Of a DNA stretch of 64,000 nucleotides, positions 53,689 to 62,149 are shown in pieces. Under the pieces are notes generated by a model that saw only the letters and a list, made by a program, of their open reading frames with translations, was not told where the DNA came from and searched no databases. How positions within the stretch are numbered: position 1 is the stretch's first letter; every line of letters begins with the position of its first letter. Made by a program: the position numbers and the translations under genes. Source of the stretch: Nocardiopsis sinuspersici (GTDB lineage: Bacteria > Actinomycetota > Actinomycetes > Streptosporangiales > Streptosporangiaceae); contig VWVT01000018.1 of assembly GCA_008638415.1 (NCBI GenBank), forward strand, positions 1 to 64,000, given 5' to 3'.

Positions 53689-54993
53689 GTGTTCGTCCTG
53701 GACGCCCACGGCACCCCGCTCCAACCCACCCACCCCGCCCGAGCCAGGAAACTCCTGGCCAAGGACCGGGCGGTCGTGGCCCGGCACACTCCGTTCGTCA
53801 TCCGACTCAAGGACCGCACCACGGCGGGCTCCGAGATCGACGGGATCGAGGTCGGCGTCGACCCGGGATCCAAGCACACCGGGCTGGCGGTGTTCACCGC
53901 ACAGGCAGGGCAGCGCCGGAGCCGCTACGCCCTTCAGCTCGACCACCGGGGCGACCAGATCACGAGGAGGATGCGCCAACGCGCCGCCTACAGAAAGGGA
54001 CGCCGCTCTCGCAACCTGCGCTACCGCTCTCCCCGGTTCGACAACCGCACCCGCCCCGACGGGTGGCTGCCACCCTCACTCCGGCACCGGGTGGACACCA
54101 CCCTGGCCTGGGTGGATCGTCTGGCCCGTTGGGCGCCGGTCCGTGCGGTACACGCCGAGCGGGTCGCCTTCGACACCCACGCCCTCAGCGCGGGGCGTTC
54201 GCTGGAGGGTGTGGAGTACCAGCACGGCACCCTGCACGGCTACGAGGTGCGCGAGTACCTGCTGGCCAAGTGGGGGCGCTCCTGCGCCTACTGCGGTGCC
54301 GCCGGCACCCCGCTCAACATCGACCACATCCACCCCCGCTCCAAAGGCGGCTCGAACCGGGTCGCCAACCTCGCTCCGGCCTGCATCCCGTGCAACCAGG
54401 CCAAGGACAACCGGCCCGTCGAGGAATTCGTGACCAGCCCTCGGACCCTGGCCCGAGTCCGGTCCCAGGCCAAGGCCCCGCTGCGCGACGCCGCCGCGGT
54501 CAACGCCACCCGGTGGGCGCTGTGGCGGGCCTTGGATGAGCGCCTGCCGACCCATGCGGCCTCGGGTGGGCGCACCAAGTGGAACCGCACCCGCAACAGG
54601 TTGCCCAAATCCCACACCCTGGACGCCCTGGCCGTCGGCAAGGTCGACGCCATCACCACGACCGTCTCCACGATTTTGGTCGTCGGCTGTAGTGGCCGTG
54701 GCTCCTACGCTCGCACACGCACCGACAGGTACGGGTTCCCCCGGTTGCGCCTCCCCAGGCGTAAGGCGTTCTTCGGATTCCAGACCGGGGACCTGGCCCG
54801 TGCGGTCGTGCCTTCTGGCAAGCACGCGGGAACGCACGCGGGCCGGGTGGCGGTACGCAGCAGTGGCGGCCACACCCTGCAAACCCCACACGGGCCCATC
54901 AAGACCTCATGGAAGAACCTACGTCTGCTCCAGCGGGCGGACGGTTACGGCTACAGCACGCAGAAGGAGGCAGGGGCTTTCTCTCCCGCCTGA
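53689..54993 (+). CDS. iscB: IscB RNA-guided HNH/RuvC endonuclease
   Basis: The 434-residue protein (GTG 53689) is an IscB, the transposon-borne ancestor group of Cas9. In order: a PLMP domain (1-45; variant PLQPTHPARARKLL), RuvC-I with D58 (VGVDPGSKHTG), an Arg-rich bridge helix (YRKGRRSRNLRYRSPRF), RuvC-II with E157 (HAERVAFD), an HNH domain with CAYC, D212-H213 and CIPC, then RuvC-III with H309 and D312 (HTLDALA). All catalytic residues are kept, so it should be active. The frame is open upstream to a TTG at 53410, but those residues look like translated omega RNA. The stop lies inside the right hairpin. Confidence 0.92.
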   Translation: MFVLDAHGTPLQPTHPARARKLLAKDRAVVARHTPFVIRLKDRTTAGSEIDGIEVGVDPGSKHTGLAVFTAQAGQRRSRYALQLDHRGDQITRRMRQRAAYRKGRRSRNLRYRSPRFDNRTRPDGWLPPSLRHRVDTTLAWVDRLARWAPVRAVHAERVAFDTHALSAGRSLEGVEYQHGTLHGYEVREYLLAKWGRSCAYCGAAGTPLNIDHIHPRSKGGSNRVANLAPACIPCNQAKDNRPVEEFVTSPRTLARVRSQAKAPLRDAAAVNATRWALWRALDERLPTHAASGGRTKWNRTRNRLPKSHTLDALAVGKVDAITTTVSTILVVGCSGRGSYARTRTDRYGFPRLRLPRRKAFFGFQTGDLARAVVPSGKHAGTHAGRVAVRSSGGHTLQTPHGPIKTSWKNLRLLQRADGYGYSTQKEAGAFSPA

Positions 54994-55000
54994 AGGCGAG
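54982..55000 (+). repeat. Right hairpin repeat of the IscB element
   Basis: A 19-base exact direct copy of the left repeat; it includes the iscB stop codon. Confidence 0.9.
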
Positions 55001-55022
55001 AAGTATCCGCCCCACGCACCAG

Positions 55023-55859
55023 ATGACCGAGCACACCTTCACCGCATCCGCCGGGGCGGCCGCCGCGCCCGCGACCGGAGGCGACGACGTCTCGCTGTTC
55101 GCCCCCGCGCCCGGAGCCGCCCCGATGTGGCGGATGGTGGCCTCGCAGGCCGGCATGGAGCTCCGGGTGATGCTGCGCCACGGCGAGCAGTTCCTGCTGA
55201 CCATGGTGATCCCGGTACTGCTGCTGGTGGGGTTCAGCCTCACCTCGGTGCTGGACGTGGGCGAGGGGCCCCGGGTGGACGCGCTCACGCCCGGTGTGCT
55301 GGCGCTGGCGGTGATGTCCACGTCGTTCACGGGCCTGGCCATCGGCACCGGTTTCGAGCGCCGCTACGGGGTGCTCAAGCGGCTGGGGGCGACCCCGCTG
55401 TCCCGTTTCGGGCTGCTGGCCGCCAAGACCCTGGCCGTGCTGGGCGTACAGGCGATCCAGGCGGTGGTGCTGTGCACGGTTGCGCTGGCGCTGGGCTGGT
55501 CGCCCTCGCCGACTCCGGGGAGCGTGCTGGCGGCGGTCGCGCTGGTGCTGCTGGCGACCGCCGCGTTCAGCTCGCTGGCCCTGCTGATGGCGGGCACGCT
55601 GCGGGCCGAGGCGACCCTGGCCGGGGCCAACCTGGTGTACGTGCTGATGCTGGGCCTGGGCGGGGTGCTGTTCCCGACCAGCGGCTTCCCCGGCCCGCTG
55701 GAGCAGGCGGCGTCGGTCCTGCCCGTCACCGCGCTCAGCTCGGGGCTGCGGGCGGTCCTGACCGAGGGCTCCCCTCCGAGCCCGGGCGCCTTCGCGGTAC
55801 TGGCCGTGTGGGCCCTCGTCGGCGGCCTGCTGGCCAGCCGCCTCTTCCGCTGGGACTGA
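55023..55859 (+). CDS. ABC-2 type exporter permease
   Basis: The 278-residue protein has six membrane segments (FLLTMVIPVLLLVGFSL, GVLALAVMSTSFTGLAIG and later) and the FERRYGVLKRLGATPLSR coupling segment of ABC-2 permeases. It partners the ATPase ending at 53318. No good ribosome site precedes the ATG, perhaps because the IscB element removed the original junction. Its 3' end overlaps the opposing MFS gene by 125 bases. Confidence 0.92.
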   Translation: MTEHTFTASAGAAAAPATGGDDVSLFAPAPGAAPMWRMVASQAGMELRVMLRHGEQFLLTMVIPVLLLVGFSLTSVLDVGEGPRVDALTPGVLALAVMSTSFTGLAIGTGFERRYGVLKRLGATPLSRFGLLAAKTLAVLGVQAIQAVVLCTVALALGWSPSPTPGSVLAAVALVLLATAAFSSLALLMAGTLRAEATLAGANLVYVLMLGLGGVLFPTSGFPGPLEQAASVLPVTALSSGLRAVLTEGSPPSPGAFAVLAVWALVGGLLASRLFRWD

Positions 55860-57066
55860 CCACCGCCAGCAGGGCGGCGACGGCCAGGAGCGGCGCGGCC
55901 GCGACCGGGTAGACGGCGGCCGGGGACGTCCAGGCCACGAGCGCGCCGGCGGCGGCGCCCCCGGCCGAGGAGCCGGCGTTGAAGGCCGTGTTGACCCAGG
56001 TGCCCGCCCGGGTCCTGCGGTCGGCCTCCACCGCCTCGTCCGCCACCAGGTACGCCGTGGTCAGCAGTGGAGCGGTGCACGTCCCGACGACGAGGAGCAC
56101 CGCGCACAGGGCGACCATCCCGGGCGCCGCGGCGGCCGCCGCCGTACCGGCCCCGAGTGCGGCGCCGAGCAGGAGCAGCCTGACACGCGGACGTGCCCGC
56201 CAGGCGGCCATGCCGTAGGCCAGGCCCCCCATGACACTGCCCGCGGCCTGTGCCGTCTCGGCCCACACCGCCAGGGCCGCACCGCCGTGCTGTTCGGCGA
56301 AGGCGACGTTGAGCAGGGCCACCGCGCCCAGGGCCAGCCCCGTGGCGGCGGAGAGGGCGACCGGGGCGAGGAGGGCGCCGAACGGCCGGCGGTGGGGCGT
56401 GCGCGGGGCCGGGGCGTCCCCCGCGGTGGCCGCCGGGGCGCGGCCCGCGCTCGTGGGCAGGGTGCGCGCGGGCGGTGAGAACGCCAGGAGCACGGTGCCG
56501 GACAGGGCCAGCGCCGCGGCGACGGCCAGGCCCAGCGCCGGCGGGGCGACCACGAGGAGTGCGCCGAGGACCAGCGGGCCGGCGAGGAGGACCAGCTCCT
56601 CGGCGACGGTGTCGAGGCTGTAGGCGCGCTGGAGCAGCTCCCGGTCCGCGACCATGTGGCTCCACAGGGTCCGCATCACGGGTCCGAGCGGCGGTGCGCA
56701 CGCCCCGGCCGCCATGGCCAGGGCGGCCAGCGGCCCGGGGCCCGTACCGGGCGTCCAGGTGGCGACGGCCAGACAGGCCAGGCACAGGGCGTACACGGCC
56801 GCCATGGGGACCAGGGCGCGCCGGAGGCCGAAGCGGTCGATGAGCGCGGCGCGCGGCGGTGAGAGGACGGCGACGGCCAGCCCGAACAGGGCCATGGCCG
56901 CGCCCGCGGAGGCGTAGGAGCCGGTGGCGTCGGCGACGGCCAGGACCAGGGCCAGGAAGACGACGCCGGAGGACAGGCGGCCCAGCAGGGCGGAGGAGGA
57001 GCAGCGCAGGGCACCGGGGACCCGCAGCACGGCGCGGTAGGACGGTGCCCGGACGGGCGAGGACAT
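55735..57066 (-). CDS. MFS transporter
   Basis: The 443-residue protein has about twelve membrane segments, with the cytoplasmic loop motif DRFGLRRALVP after segment two and a central loop rich in Ala/Pro/Arg (about 205-230). It resembles drug or sugar efflux MFS carriers. ATG 57066 fits the first conserved region; longer upstream frames are low-complexity. The C-terminal 40 residues are basic and overlap the permease gene on the other strand. Confidence 0.9.
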   Translation of the reverse strand: MSSPVRAPSYRAVLRVPGALRCSSSALLGRLSSGVVFLALVLAVADATGSYASAGAAMALFGLAVAVLSPPRAALIDRFGLRRALVPMAAVYALCLACLAVATWTPGTGPGPLAALAMAAGACAPPLGPVMRTLWSHMVADRELLQRAYSLDTVAEELVLLAGPLVLGALLVVAPPALGLAVAAALALSGTVLLAFSPPARTLPTSAGRAPAATAGDAPAPRTPHRRPFGALLAPVALSAATGLALGAVALLNVAFAEQHGGAALAVWAETAQAAGSVMGGLAYGMAAWRARPRVRLLLLGAALGAGTAAAAAAPGMVALCAVLLVVGTCTAPLLTTAYLVADEAVEADRRTRAGTWVNTAFNAGSSAGGAAAGALVAWTSPAAVYPVAAAPLLAVAALLAVVSPSGRGGWPAGRRRGPTRPVPRRRPGSEGSPRSGPPAAPS

Positions 57067-57504
57067 GAGGGTGTTCCCGAAAGGAGGGGCGGCGCTCGGG
57101 CGCCGCGGACGTGCGTGGACACCGAAGGGGCCGCCCGCGGTTCGCGGCGGCGGCCGGGTGTTCGGGCGCTCACGGGGCGCTGGAGGCGCTGGAGGCGGGG
57201 CGACAGGCGCCGCGGCCACCGACCGTCGTTCGAGGGCGGTGGCGGGCGACGGCGTGGGTACGAGCCGTCTCACCGTAGGCGCCGGGGGTTCCCGTTCTTC
57301 GGGCGCTCGGACACGGGCCGAAGCGAAGCGGAAGGCCCGGAACAGCACTGTCTACGCACGGGGGTGGAACATGCGGCCCACGCTAACAGAGGCCCCGCCT
57401 TCGGGGCGGGGCCGGCGCACGGGCACGGATCCGGGGCGGACGCCTTCTTCGCCGGGGGAGCCCCGCCCGCCTCCGTCCCGCGGCGCGGGTTCTAGCATCG
57501 GACC
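57067..57504. other. Intergenic region with divergent promoters
   Basis: These 438 bases separate the leftward MFS gene from the rightward phosphatase gene. I see no gene. A GC hairpin is at 57391-57413. Confidence 0.5.
57391..57413. terminator. GC hairpin upstream of the phosphatase gene
   Basis: GGCCCCGCC (57391-57399) pairs with GGCGGGGCC (57405-57413) around a five-base loop. Both flanking genes point away, so it may be a regulatory hairpin in the leader and not a terminator. Confidence 0.4.
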
Positions 57505-58302
57505 ATGTTCGACGTCGACGCGGTGACCGCCATCCTCCACGAAGCGGTGGAGGAGGTGATCCTCCCCCGCTTCCGGGCCCTGGCCGAGGGCCAGGTCATG
57601 GAGAAGTCGCCCGGGGAGATCGTCACCGTGGCCGACCGCGAGGCCGAGGAGCTCATCAGCGGCCGGCTCCGCGCGGTCGTCGACGCGCCGGTGGTGGGCG
57701 AGGAGGCCGCCTCGGACGACCCCTCGCTGCCGCGCGCGCTGAACGAGGAGCCCGTCGCCTGGCTGGTCGATCCGCTGGACGGCACGAGGAACTTCGTGAA
57801 CGGCCGCCCCGAGTACGCGGTGATGGCGGCCCTGGTACGCGGGGGCGAGACCGTCGCCGCGTGGATCGTGCAGCCCTGCGCCCGGCGTGTCTACGTCGCG
57901 GAGCGGGGTTCGGGCACCTGGCGGGACGGGGTGCGTGTGCGCCGGAGCCCGGCCCCCGCATCCCCGGCCGACATGCGCGGTGCCGTACTGACCCGCTTCT
58001 TCGGCCCCGACGCACGGCGGCGGATGGAGGAGGAGGCGCCCCGGTTCGCCTCGGTCGGGCCGGGCGCGTACTGCGCCGGGGTGGACTACCCCCGCCTCGT
58101 CGAGGGCGAGCTGGACTTCGTGCTCTTCCACCGGACCCTGCCCTGGGACCACGCCCCCGGCTCGCTGATGCTGGCCGAGGCGGGCGGGGTGTCCCTGCGT
58201 CCGGACGGAAGCGCGTACCGCCCCGGAGACGGCGCCGTCGGACTGCTCAACGCCGCCGACGAGGCGTGCTGGAAGACCGTGCGCTCCCTGCTGGTGGGCT
58301 GA
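57505..58302 (+). CDS. Inositol monophosphatase family protein
   Basis: The 265-residue enzyme has the metal-binding blocks of this family: VVGEEA, WLVDPLDGTRNFVNG and LPWDHAPGSLMLAEAGG. It hydrolyses a small phosphate ester such as inositol or histidinol phosphate; histidinol phosphatase relatives exist, so the substrate is open. It is cytosolic. A long palindrome just after the stop suggests a terminator. Confidence 0.94.
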   Translation: MFDVDAVTAILHEAVEEVILPRFRALAEGQVMEKSPGEIVTVADREAEELISGRLRAVVDAPVVGEEAASDDPSLPRALNEEPVAWLVDPLDGTRNFVNGRPEYAVMAALVRGGETVAAWIVQPCARRVYVAERGSGTWRDGVRVRRSPAPASPADMRGAVLTRFFGPDARRRMEEEAPRFASVGPGAYCAGVDYPRLVEGELDFVLFHRTLPWDHAPGSLMLAEAGGVSLRPDGSAYRPGDGAVGLLNAADEACWKTVRSLLVG

Positions 58303-58331
58303 GCCGGTCGACCGAGCCGGTCGACCGGCTC
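58301..58331. terminator. Palindromic terminator between convergent genes
   Basis: GAGCCGGTCGACC occurs twice in a row (58301-58313 and 58314-58326), the second within the perfect 18-base palindrome GAGCCGGTCGACCGGCTC (58314-58331). It lies between the phosphatase and lectin genes. Confidence 0.5.
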
Positions 58332-58365
58332 CGGGTGCGCCCGCGGCGGAGCGCGCGGGACGGGC

Positions 58366-59055
58366 TCAGCCCACGGGCAGCAGCCGCCACTGCTGGTGGG
58401 CGTGCCCGCCGTCGGGCGCCTGGACGACCCGGGTGCCGTTGTCCGGGGCCCCGCCCTGTCCCCCCAGGGCCTGGCCGGTGGCGCGGTTGACCAGGCGGAC
58501 GATGCCCGGGCCGACCTCGATCGCGGTCCAGTGCTGGTTGGGCGATCCGGTGCGTGTGAGCAGCGCCGCCCCCGGCTGGGCGGCGGGGTCGGCGGGGATC
58601 TCCAGGAGCTTGCCGCTGCCGACGCCCTCGATCTCGTAGAGGCCCCCCTCGACGGGGACGAACCGCCACTGCTGGTTGGTGTCGTCGTGGCGGTCCCAGA
58701 GGTGGACGGGGGCGCCGTTGGCGGTGGACTTGTTGACGACGTCCATGACCCGGCCGCCGTGCACGCTCTGGAGGGCGTAGACGAGTGCGGGGTCCAGCCC
58801 CGCCGGATGGACGACCGGCTCCTCCGTCTCCTCCTCGGCCGGTGTCCCGGTCTCTTCGGGAGCACCGGGCGGCTGGGCGAGGAGTCCCGACTGCACGCGC
58901 ATGTCCGGCCCCTCGGCCTCCGCGCCCTCGGCCATGAGCAGGCCTCCGGCGTAGCCGCCGATGACGGCGACCAGGAGCAGCGCCAGGGCTCCGGCGACGA
59001 GAGGCCAACGGGGTACGTACCGTTCGTGGGCGCGGGGGGCACGGCGTCGGGACAT
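58366..59055 (-). CDS. Membrane-anchored ricin-type beta-trefoil lectin
   Basis: The 229-residue protein has a short basic N-terminus, one membrane anchor (about 18-42; WPLVAGALALLLVAVIGGYAGGLL), an acidic Pro/Glu/Thr stalk (about 60-83) and one RICIN domain (about 88-229) with repeated QxW motifs (NQQWRF, NQHWTA, HQQWRL). The domain would face outward and bind sugar. No enzyme domain is attached. Its partner is unknown. Confidence 0.9.
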   Translation of the reverse strand: MSRRRAPRAHERYVPRWPLVAGALALLLVAVIGGYAGGLLMAEGAEAEGPDMRVQSGLLAQPPGAPEETGTPAEEETEEPVVHPAGLDPALVYALQSVHGGRVMDVVNKSTANGAPVHLWDRHDDTNQQWRFVPVEGGLYEIEGVGSGKLLEIPADPAAQPGAALLTRTGSPNQHWTAIEVGPGIVRLVNRATGQALGGQGGAPDNGTRVVQAPDGGHAHQQWRLLPVG

Positions 59056-59192
59056 GTGAGGGACTCCAGCGGGCTACGGGGTGGGGGGCGTGGAACGTCC
59101 GCGTCCACGGCCACGGACCATTTCACACCACTTGGCCTGTTTTGCGCATGCTCACCCTCTGTCGCCCACAGTGGACTCGGTAGTGTCCGACC

Positions 59193-59570
59193 ATGGAAGC
59201 GATCGGAATCCCGTGGTTCATGGCGGTCCGACACCTCGGCCCCCCGCTGCTCCTGCTCGCCGTGGGCGGCGCGCTGCTGGTGTGGCGGCGGCCGGCACGG
59301 CCCGGGCTGGTGTGGGCCGCGCTGGGGACGAACCTGGGCGCCGCGGCCCTGCCGTACCTGTGGATCGGACTGCAACTCCTCACCGACCAGGCGGAGCGGA
59401 CGGTGTACGGGCTGGTCCTGACACTGGTACAGCCCGGTGTGGCGACGGTCGCCTGGCTACTGCTGCTGGCCGCGGCCCTCACCCAGGGGGCGGACGGAAG
59501 CGGCCGGGGCGGGGAGGGCGCGGTCGGCGGGAGCGGGAAGGCGGAGAGGACGCACGAAAACATAGGATGA
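59193..59570 (+). CDS. Small membrane protein, function unknown
   Basis: The 125-residue protein has four short membrane segments (LGPPLLLLAVGGALLVW, LVWAALGTNLGAAALPYLW, VYGLVLTLVQPGVATVAWLLLL) and a polar Gly/Glu tail. The family is not recognised. It lies six bases before the EamA gene and is probably co-transcribed with it. Confidence 0.7.
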   Translation: MEAIGIPWFMAVRHLGPPLLLLAVGGALLVWRRPARPGLVWAALGTNLGAAALPYLWIGLQLLTDQAERTVYGLVLTLVQPGVATVAWLLLLAAALTQGADGSGRGGEGAVGGSGKAERTHENIG

Positions 59571-59576
59571 TTTCCC

Positions 59577-60524
59577 ATGAGCACCCCGGACCGCCACCAG
59601 GCTCCCCTGTCCCCGCGGCGCGCGGCGGAGGCGGTGTCCCCGGTCTGGCTGGTGCTGGTCGGCATCGTCTCGGTGCAGACCGGCGCGGGGGTGGCCAAGA
59701 ACCTGTTCGACGCGCTTCCCCCGGCGGCGGTCGTGTGGCTGCGGCTGCTGACCTCCGCGGTGCTCCTGCTCCTGGTGGCGCGGCCGGTGCTCCGCGCGCG
59801 CTCACGCGCCGACTGGCTGGTGGTGATCGGCTACGGCACCGCTCTGGCGATGATGAACTTCCTCATCTACCAGGCCTTCGCGAGGATTCCGCTGGGGATC
59901 GCCGTCACCATCGAGTACCTGGGGCCGCTGGCCATCGCGATCCTGGGTTCGCGGCGCCGGATCGACCTGCTGTGGGCGGGCATGGCCGGGCTGGGCGTGG
60001 TCGCGCTGGGGCTGGAGTCGGGGTCGATGGACCCGCTCGGCATCGTGTTCGCTGTGCTGGCCGCGGCCGCGTGGGCGGGGTACATCCTGCTCAGCGCGGC
60101 GACGGGCCAGCGGTTCAGCGGCACGTCCGGACTGGCGATCGCCAGTGTGGTCGGCGTGGTGGTCATGGCCCCGATGGGCGTCGCCCAGGGCGGCGCGGCC
60201 CTGCTGGACTGGCGCCTGCTGCTGTTCGGCCTGGTGGTCGGCGTACTGTCCTCGGTGGTGCCGTACACGCTGGAGCTGAACGCCCTGCGCCGCATGCCGC
60301 CGCGTGTGTTCGGTGTGTTGATGAGCCTGCAGCCCGCCGCCGCGGCGCTCGTGGGCCTGGTGCTGCTGGGTGAGCTGCTGACCGTGTGGCAGTGGTTCGC
60401 GGTGGCGTGCGTGATCGCTGCCAGCGCGGGCTCCACGCGCACCTCGGCCGGGCACGGCGACGACGGGCGGGAGGCCGACGAGGCCTCCGCGCGGTCCCCG
60501 TCCGAGGACCCCCGCGACCGCTGA
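59577..60524 (+). CDS. EamA/RhtA-type exporter
   Basis: The 315-residue protein has ten membrane segments in two EamA repeats; AVTIEYLGPLAIAILGSRR and FGVLMSLQPAAAALVGLVLLGE are close to RhtA threonine/homoserine exporters. The C-terminal 40 residues are polar. GGATGATTTCCC precedes the ATG without a clear ribosome site, so coupling to the small upstream gene is likely. Confidence 0.92.
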   Translation: MSTPDRHQAPLSPRRAAEAVSPVWLVLVGIVSVQTGAGVAKNLFDALPPAAVVWLRLLTSAVLLLLVARPVLRARSRADWLVVIGYGTALAMMNFLIYQAFARIPLGIAVTIEYLGPLAIAILGSRRRIDLLWAGMAGLGVVALGLESGSMDPLGIVFAVLAAAAWAGYILLSAATGQRFSGTSGLAIASVVGVVVMAPMGVAQGGAALLDWRLLLFGLVVGVLSSVVPYTLELNALRRMPPRVFGVLMSLQPAAAALVGLVLLGELLTVWQWFAVACVIAASAGSTRTSAGHGDDGREADEASARSPSEDPRDR

Positions 60525-60716
60525 GGCGGGCGCCCGCGGGACATCCCGCCACATACGGCACGAAGAGCGGCGACACCGGTGGCGACCTGGGATGCTCTGT
60601 CCGGAAACCACGGATGAAACCCGGATGGGCACTCTGTGTTTCCGAACAGGCACAAATGGTTATCTGTCCTGGTGGGTCGGCCAAACGGTTCGACCACCGC
60701 ATTCGAAGGGGGAGCC

Positions 60717-60905
60717 ATGCGCACCACCGCCAAACTGATGATGACCGCTCTGTTCACCGCCGGCCTGCTCGGTATGGGGGTCGGCACCGCCTCCGCCAGT
60801 GGTGGCGGCGACTACGAGGCGTGCGTGGATCAGCAGAACGCCCTCGGGTTGATCAACCTGGACCTGAACCTGCTCGCCCAGTGCATCGCGACCGGCGACA
60901 ACTAG
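60717..60905 (+). CDS. Small secreted peptide (about 35 residues mature)
   Basis: The 62-residue product has a clear signal peptide (1-27; MRTTAKLMMTALFTAGLLGMG, cleavage after ASA). The mature part starts SGGGDYEACVDQQ and has two cysteines 17 residues apart, which may form a disulphide. It is too short for known chaplins and lacks their motif. GAAGGGGGAG precedes the ATG. The function is unknown; a surface or signalling peptide is possible. Confidence 0.75.
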   Translation: MRTTAKLMMTALFTAGLLGMGVGTASASGGGDYEACVDQQNALGLINLDLNLLAQCIATGDN

Positions 60906-61027
60906 TCGGTCCGGGGGCGCCCATCCGTGGGCGCCCCCTTCCGCCTCCCCGGGGAGGCGTCGACACAGGTGGAGGCCGCGCCGGGTCCGGGTAACGGCTT
61001 CCGGAGCGATGTACTACAGTCTGTCGT

Positions 61028-62149
61028 ATGTCTGTTTCCCCGGCCTCCGCGGTGCTGGCCGCGAACACGGTCCCTCCCCTCGCGGCGGAGGACATCGCCC
61101 TTCTCGGAGCCCCCCTGTGGGTCTGGCAGATCGCGGTCGTGACCGCCGGAGTACTCGCGCTGGTACTCCTGGCGCGCACCATCTGGCACCCCACGCGGAG
61201 GTCGCTGCGCGCCTGGGCGCTGGGCAACATCGTGGTCAACGCCGGGATCGCCGTCACCGGCGCCACCGTGCGCGTCACCTCCTCCGGGCTGGGCTGCTCG
61301 GAGTGGCCCAGGTGCACCCCCGAGAGCTTCGTGCCCGTCGGCACCGAGCACGCCGCCCTCAACGCCGCCATCGAGTTCGGCAACCGGACGCTCACCTTCG
61401 TCGTGCTGGCGGTCGCCGTCATCACGTTCGTCGCCGTCATGCGGATGAGTCCGCGCCGCCGCGACCTGGTCCGGATGGCCGCCGTCGTGCCCTTCGGCGT
61501 CCTGGGCCAGGGCGTGGTCGGCGGCATCACCGTGTGGAGCGACCTGCACCCCGCCTCGGTGGCCGCGCACTTCCTGCTGTCCATGGTGGTGGTCTTCGTC
61601 ACGGTCGCCCTGTACGTGCGCTGCCGGGAGCCCGAGGGCAGGCCGCGCGTGTCCGTCGGACCCATGCTGCACGCGGTCAGCGTCGGCCTGGTCGTGGTCG
61701 GCTTCATGCTGCTGGTCGCCGGGACCGTGGTGACCGGCACCGGCCCGCACGGCGGTGACGCGGCCGCCCCCCGCTGGGCCTTCGACCTGCCCGCGGTCAC
61801 GCGTTTGCACTCCGCGCTGGCCTGGCTCACCCTGGCGGGCGCCCTTCTGGCCACCGTGATCGCCTTCCGCGGCGGCGCCCGCCGACCGGTCCGCAGGAGC
61901 AGCGCGTTCCTCCTGGCCGTGGTGGTCCTCCAGGGCGTGCTCGGCTACACCCAGTACGCGCTGGGCCTGCCCGAGACCCTGGTGGTCCTGCACGTCTTGG
62001 GATCGACCCTGACCTGGGTCGCCGTCTGCCGCCTGTACTTCTCCACCACGCGCCTGACGCCTCCGGGCCGGGAGGTCAGCGAGGACCCCGCTGACCTCCT
62101 GGACCGTGACGCGGGACGTAGTCCTGTTGGGCCCGCGCCTGGGCGATGA
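61028..62149 (+). CDS. ctaA: Heme A synthase (COX15/CtaA)
   Basis: The 373-residue membrane enzyme oxidises heme O to heme A for cytochrome c oxidase. It has eight membrane segments and the repeated heme-ligand regions: GATVRVTSSGLGCSEWPRC with a Cys pair, SVAAHFLLSMVVVF, GTVVTGTGPHGGD, VTRLHSALAWLTL and LVVLHVLGSTLTW. Its place a few genes from the suf genes is usual in actinomycetes. Its 3' end overlaps the opposing protease gene by 74 bases. Confidence 0.95.
   Translation: MSVSPASAVLAANTVPPLAAEDIALLGAPLWVWQIAVVTAGVLALVLLARTIWHPTRRSLRAWALGNIVVNAGIAVTGATVRVTSSGLGCSEWPRCTPESFVPVGTEHAALNAAIEFGNRTLTFVVLAVAVITFVAVMRMSPRRRDLVRMAAVVPFGVLGQGVVGGITVWSDLHPASVAAHFLLSMVVVFVTVALYVRCREPEGRPRVSVGPMLHAVSVGLVVVGFMLLVAGTVVTGTGPHGGDAAAPRWAFDLPAVTRLHSALAWLTLAGALLATVIAFRGGARRPVRRSSAFLLAVVVLQGVLGYTQYALGLPETLVVLHVLGSTLTWVAVCRLYFSTTRLTPPGREVSEDPADLLDRDAGRSPVGPAPGR

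Larger units (their letters stand above)
53319..55000 (+). mobile_element. Transposase-less IS200/IS605-type element carrying iscB
   Basis: The unit lies between the ATPase and permease genes of one ABC exporter. It is bounded by identical 19-base sequences that fold into CGCC-TGAA-GGCG hairpins (53324-53342 and 54982-55000), as expected of the subterminal hairpins of IS200/IS605 elements. It contains a structured region and iscB but no TnpA transposase, so it would need one in trans. The exact ends cannot be set from one copy. Confidence 0.75.
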
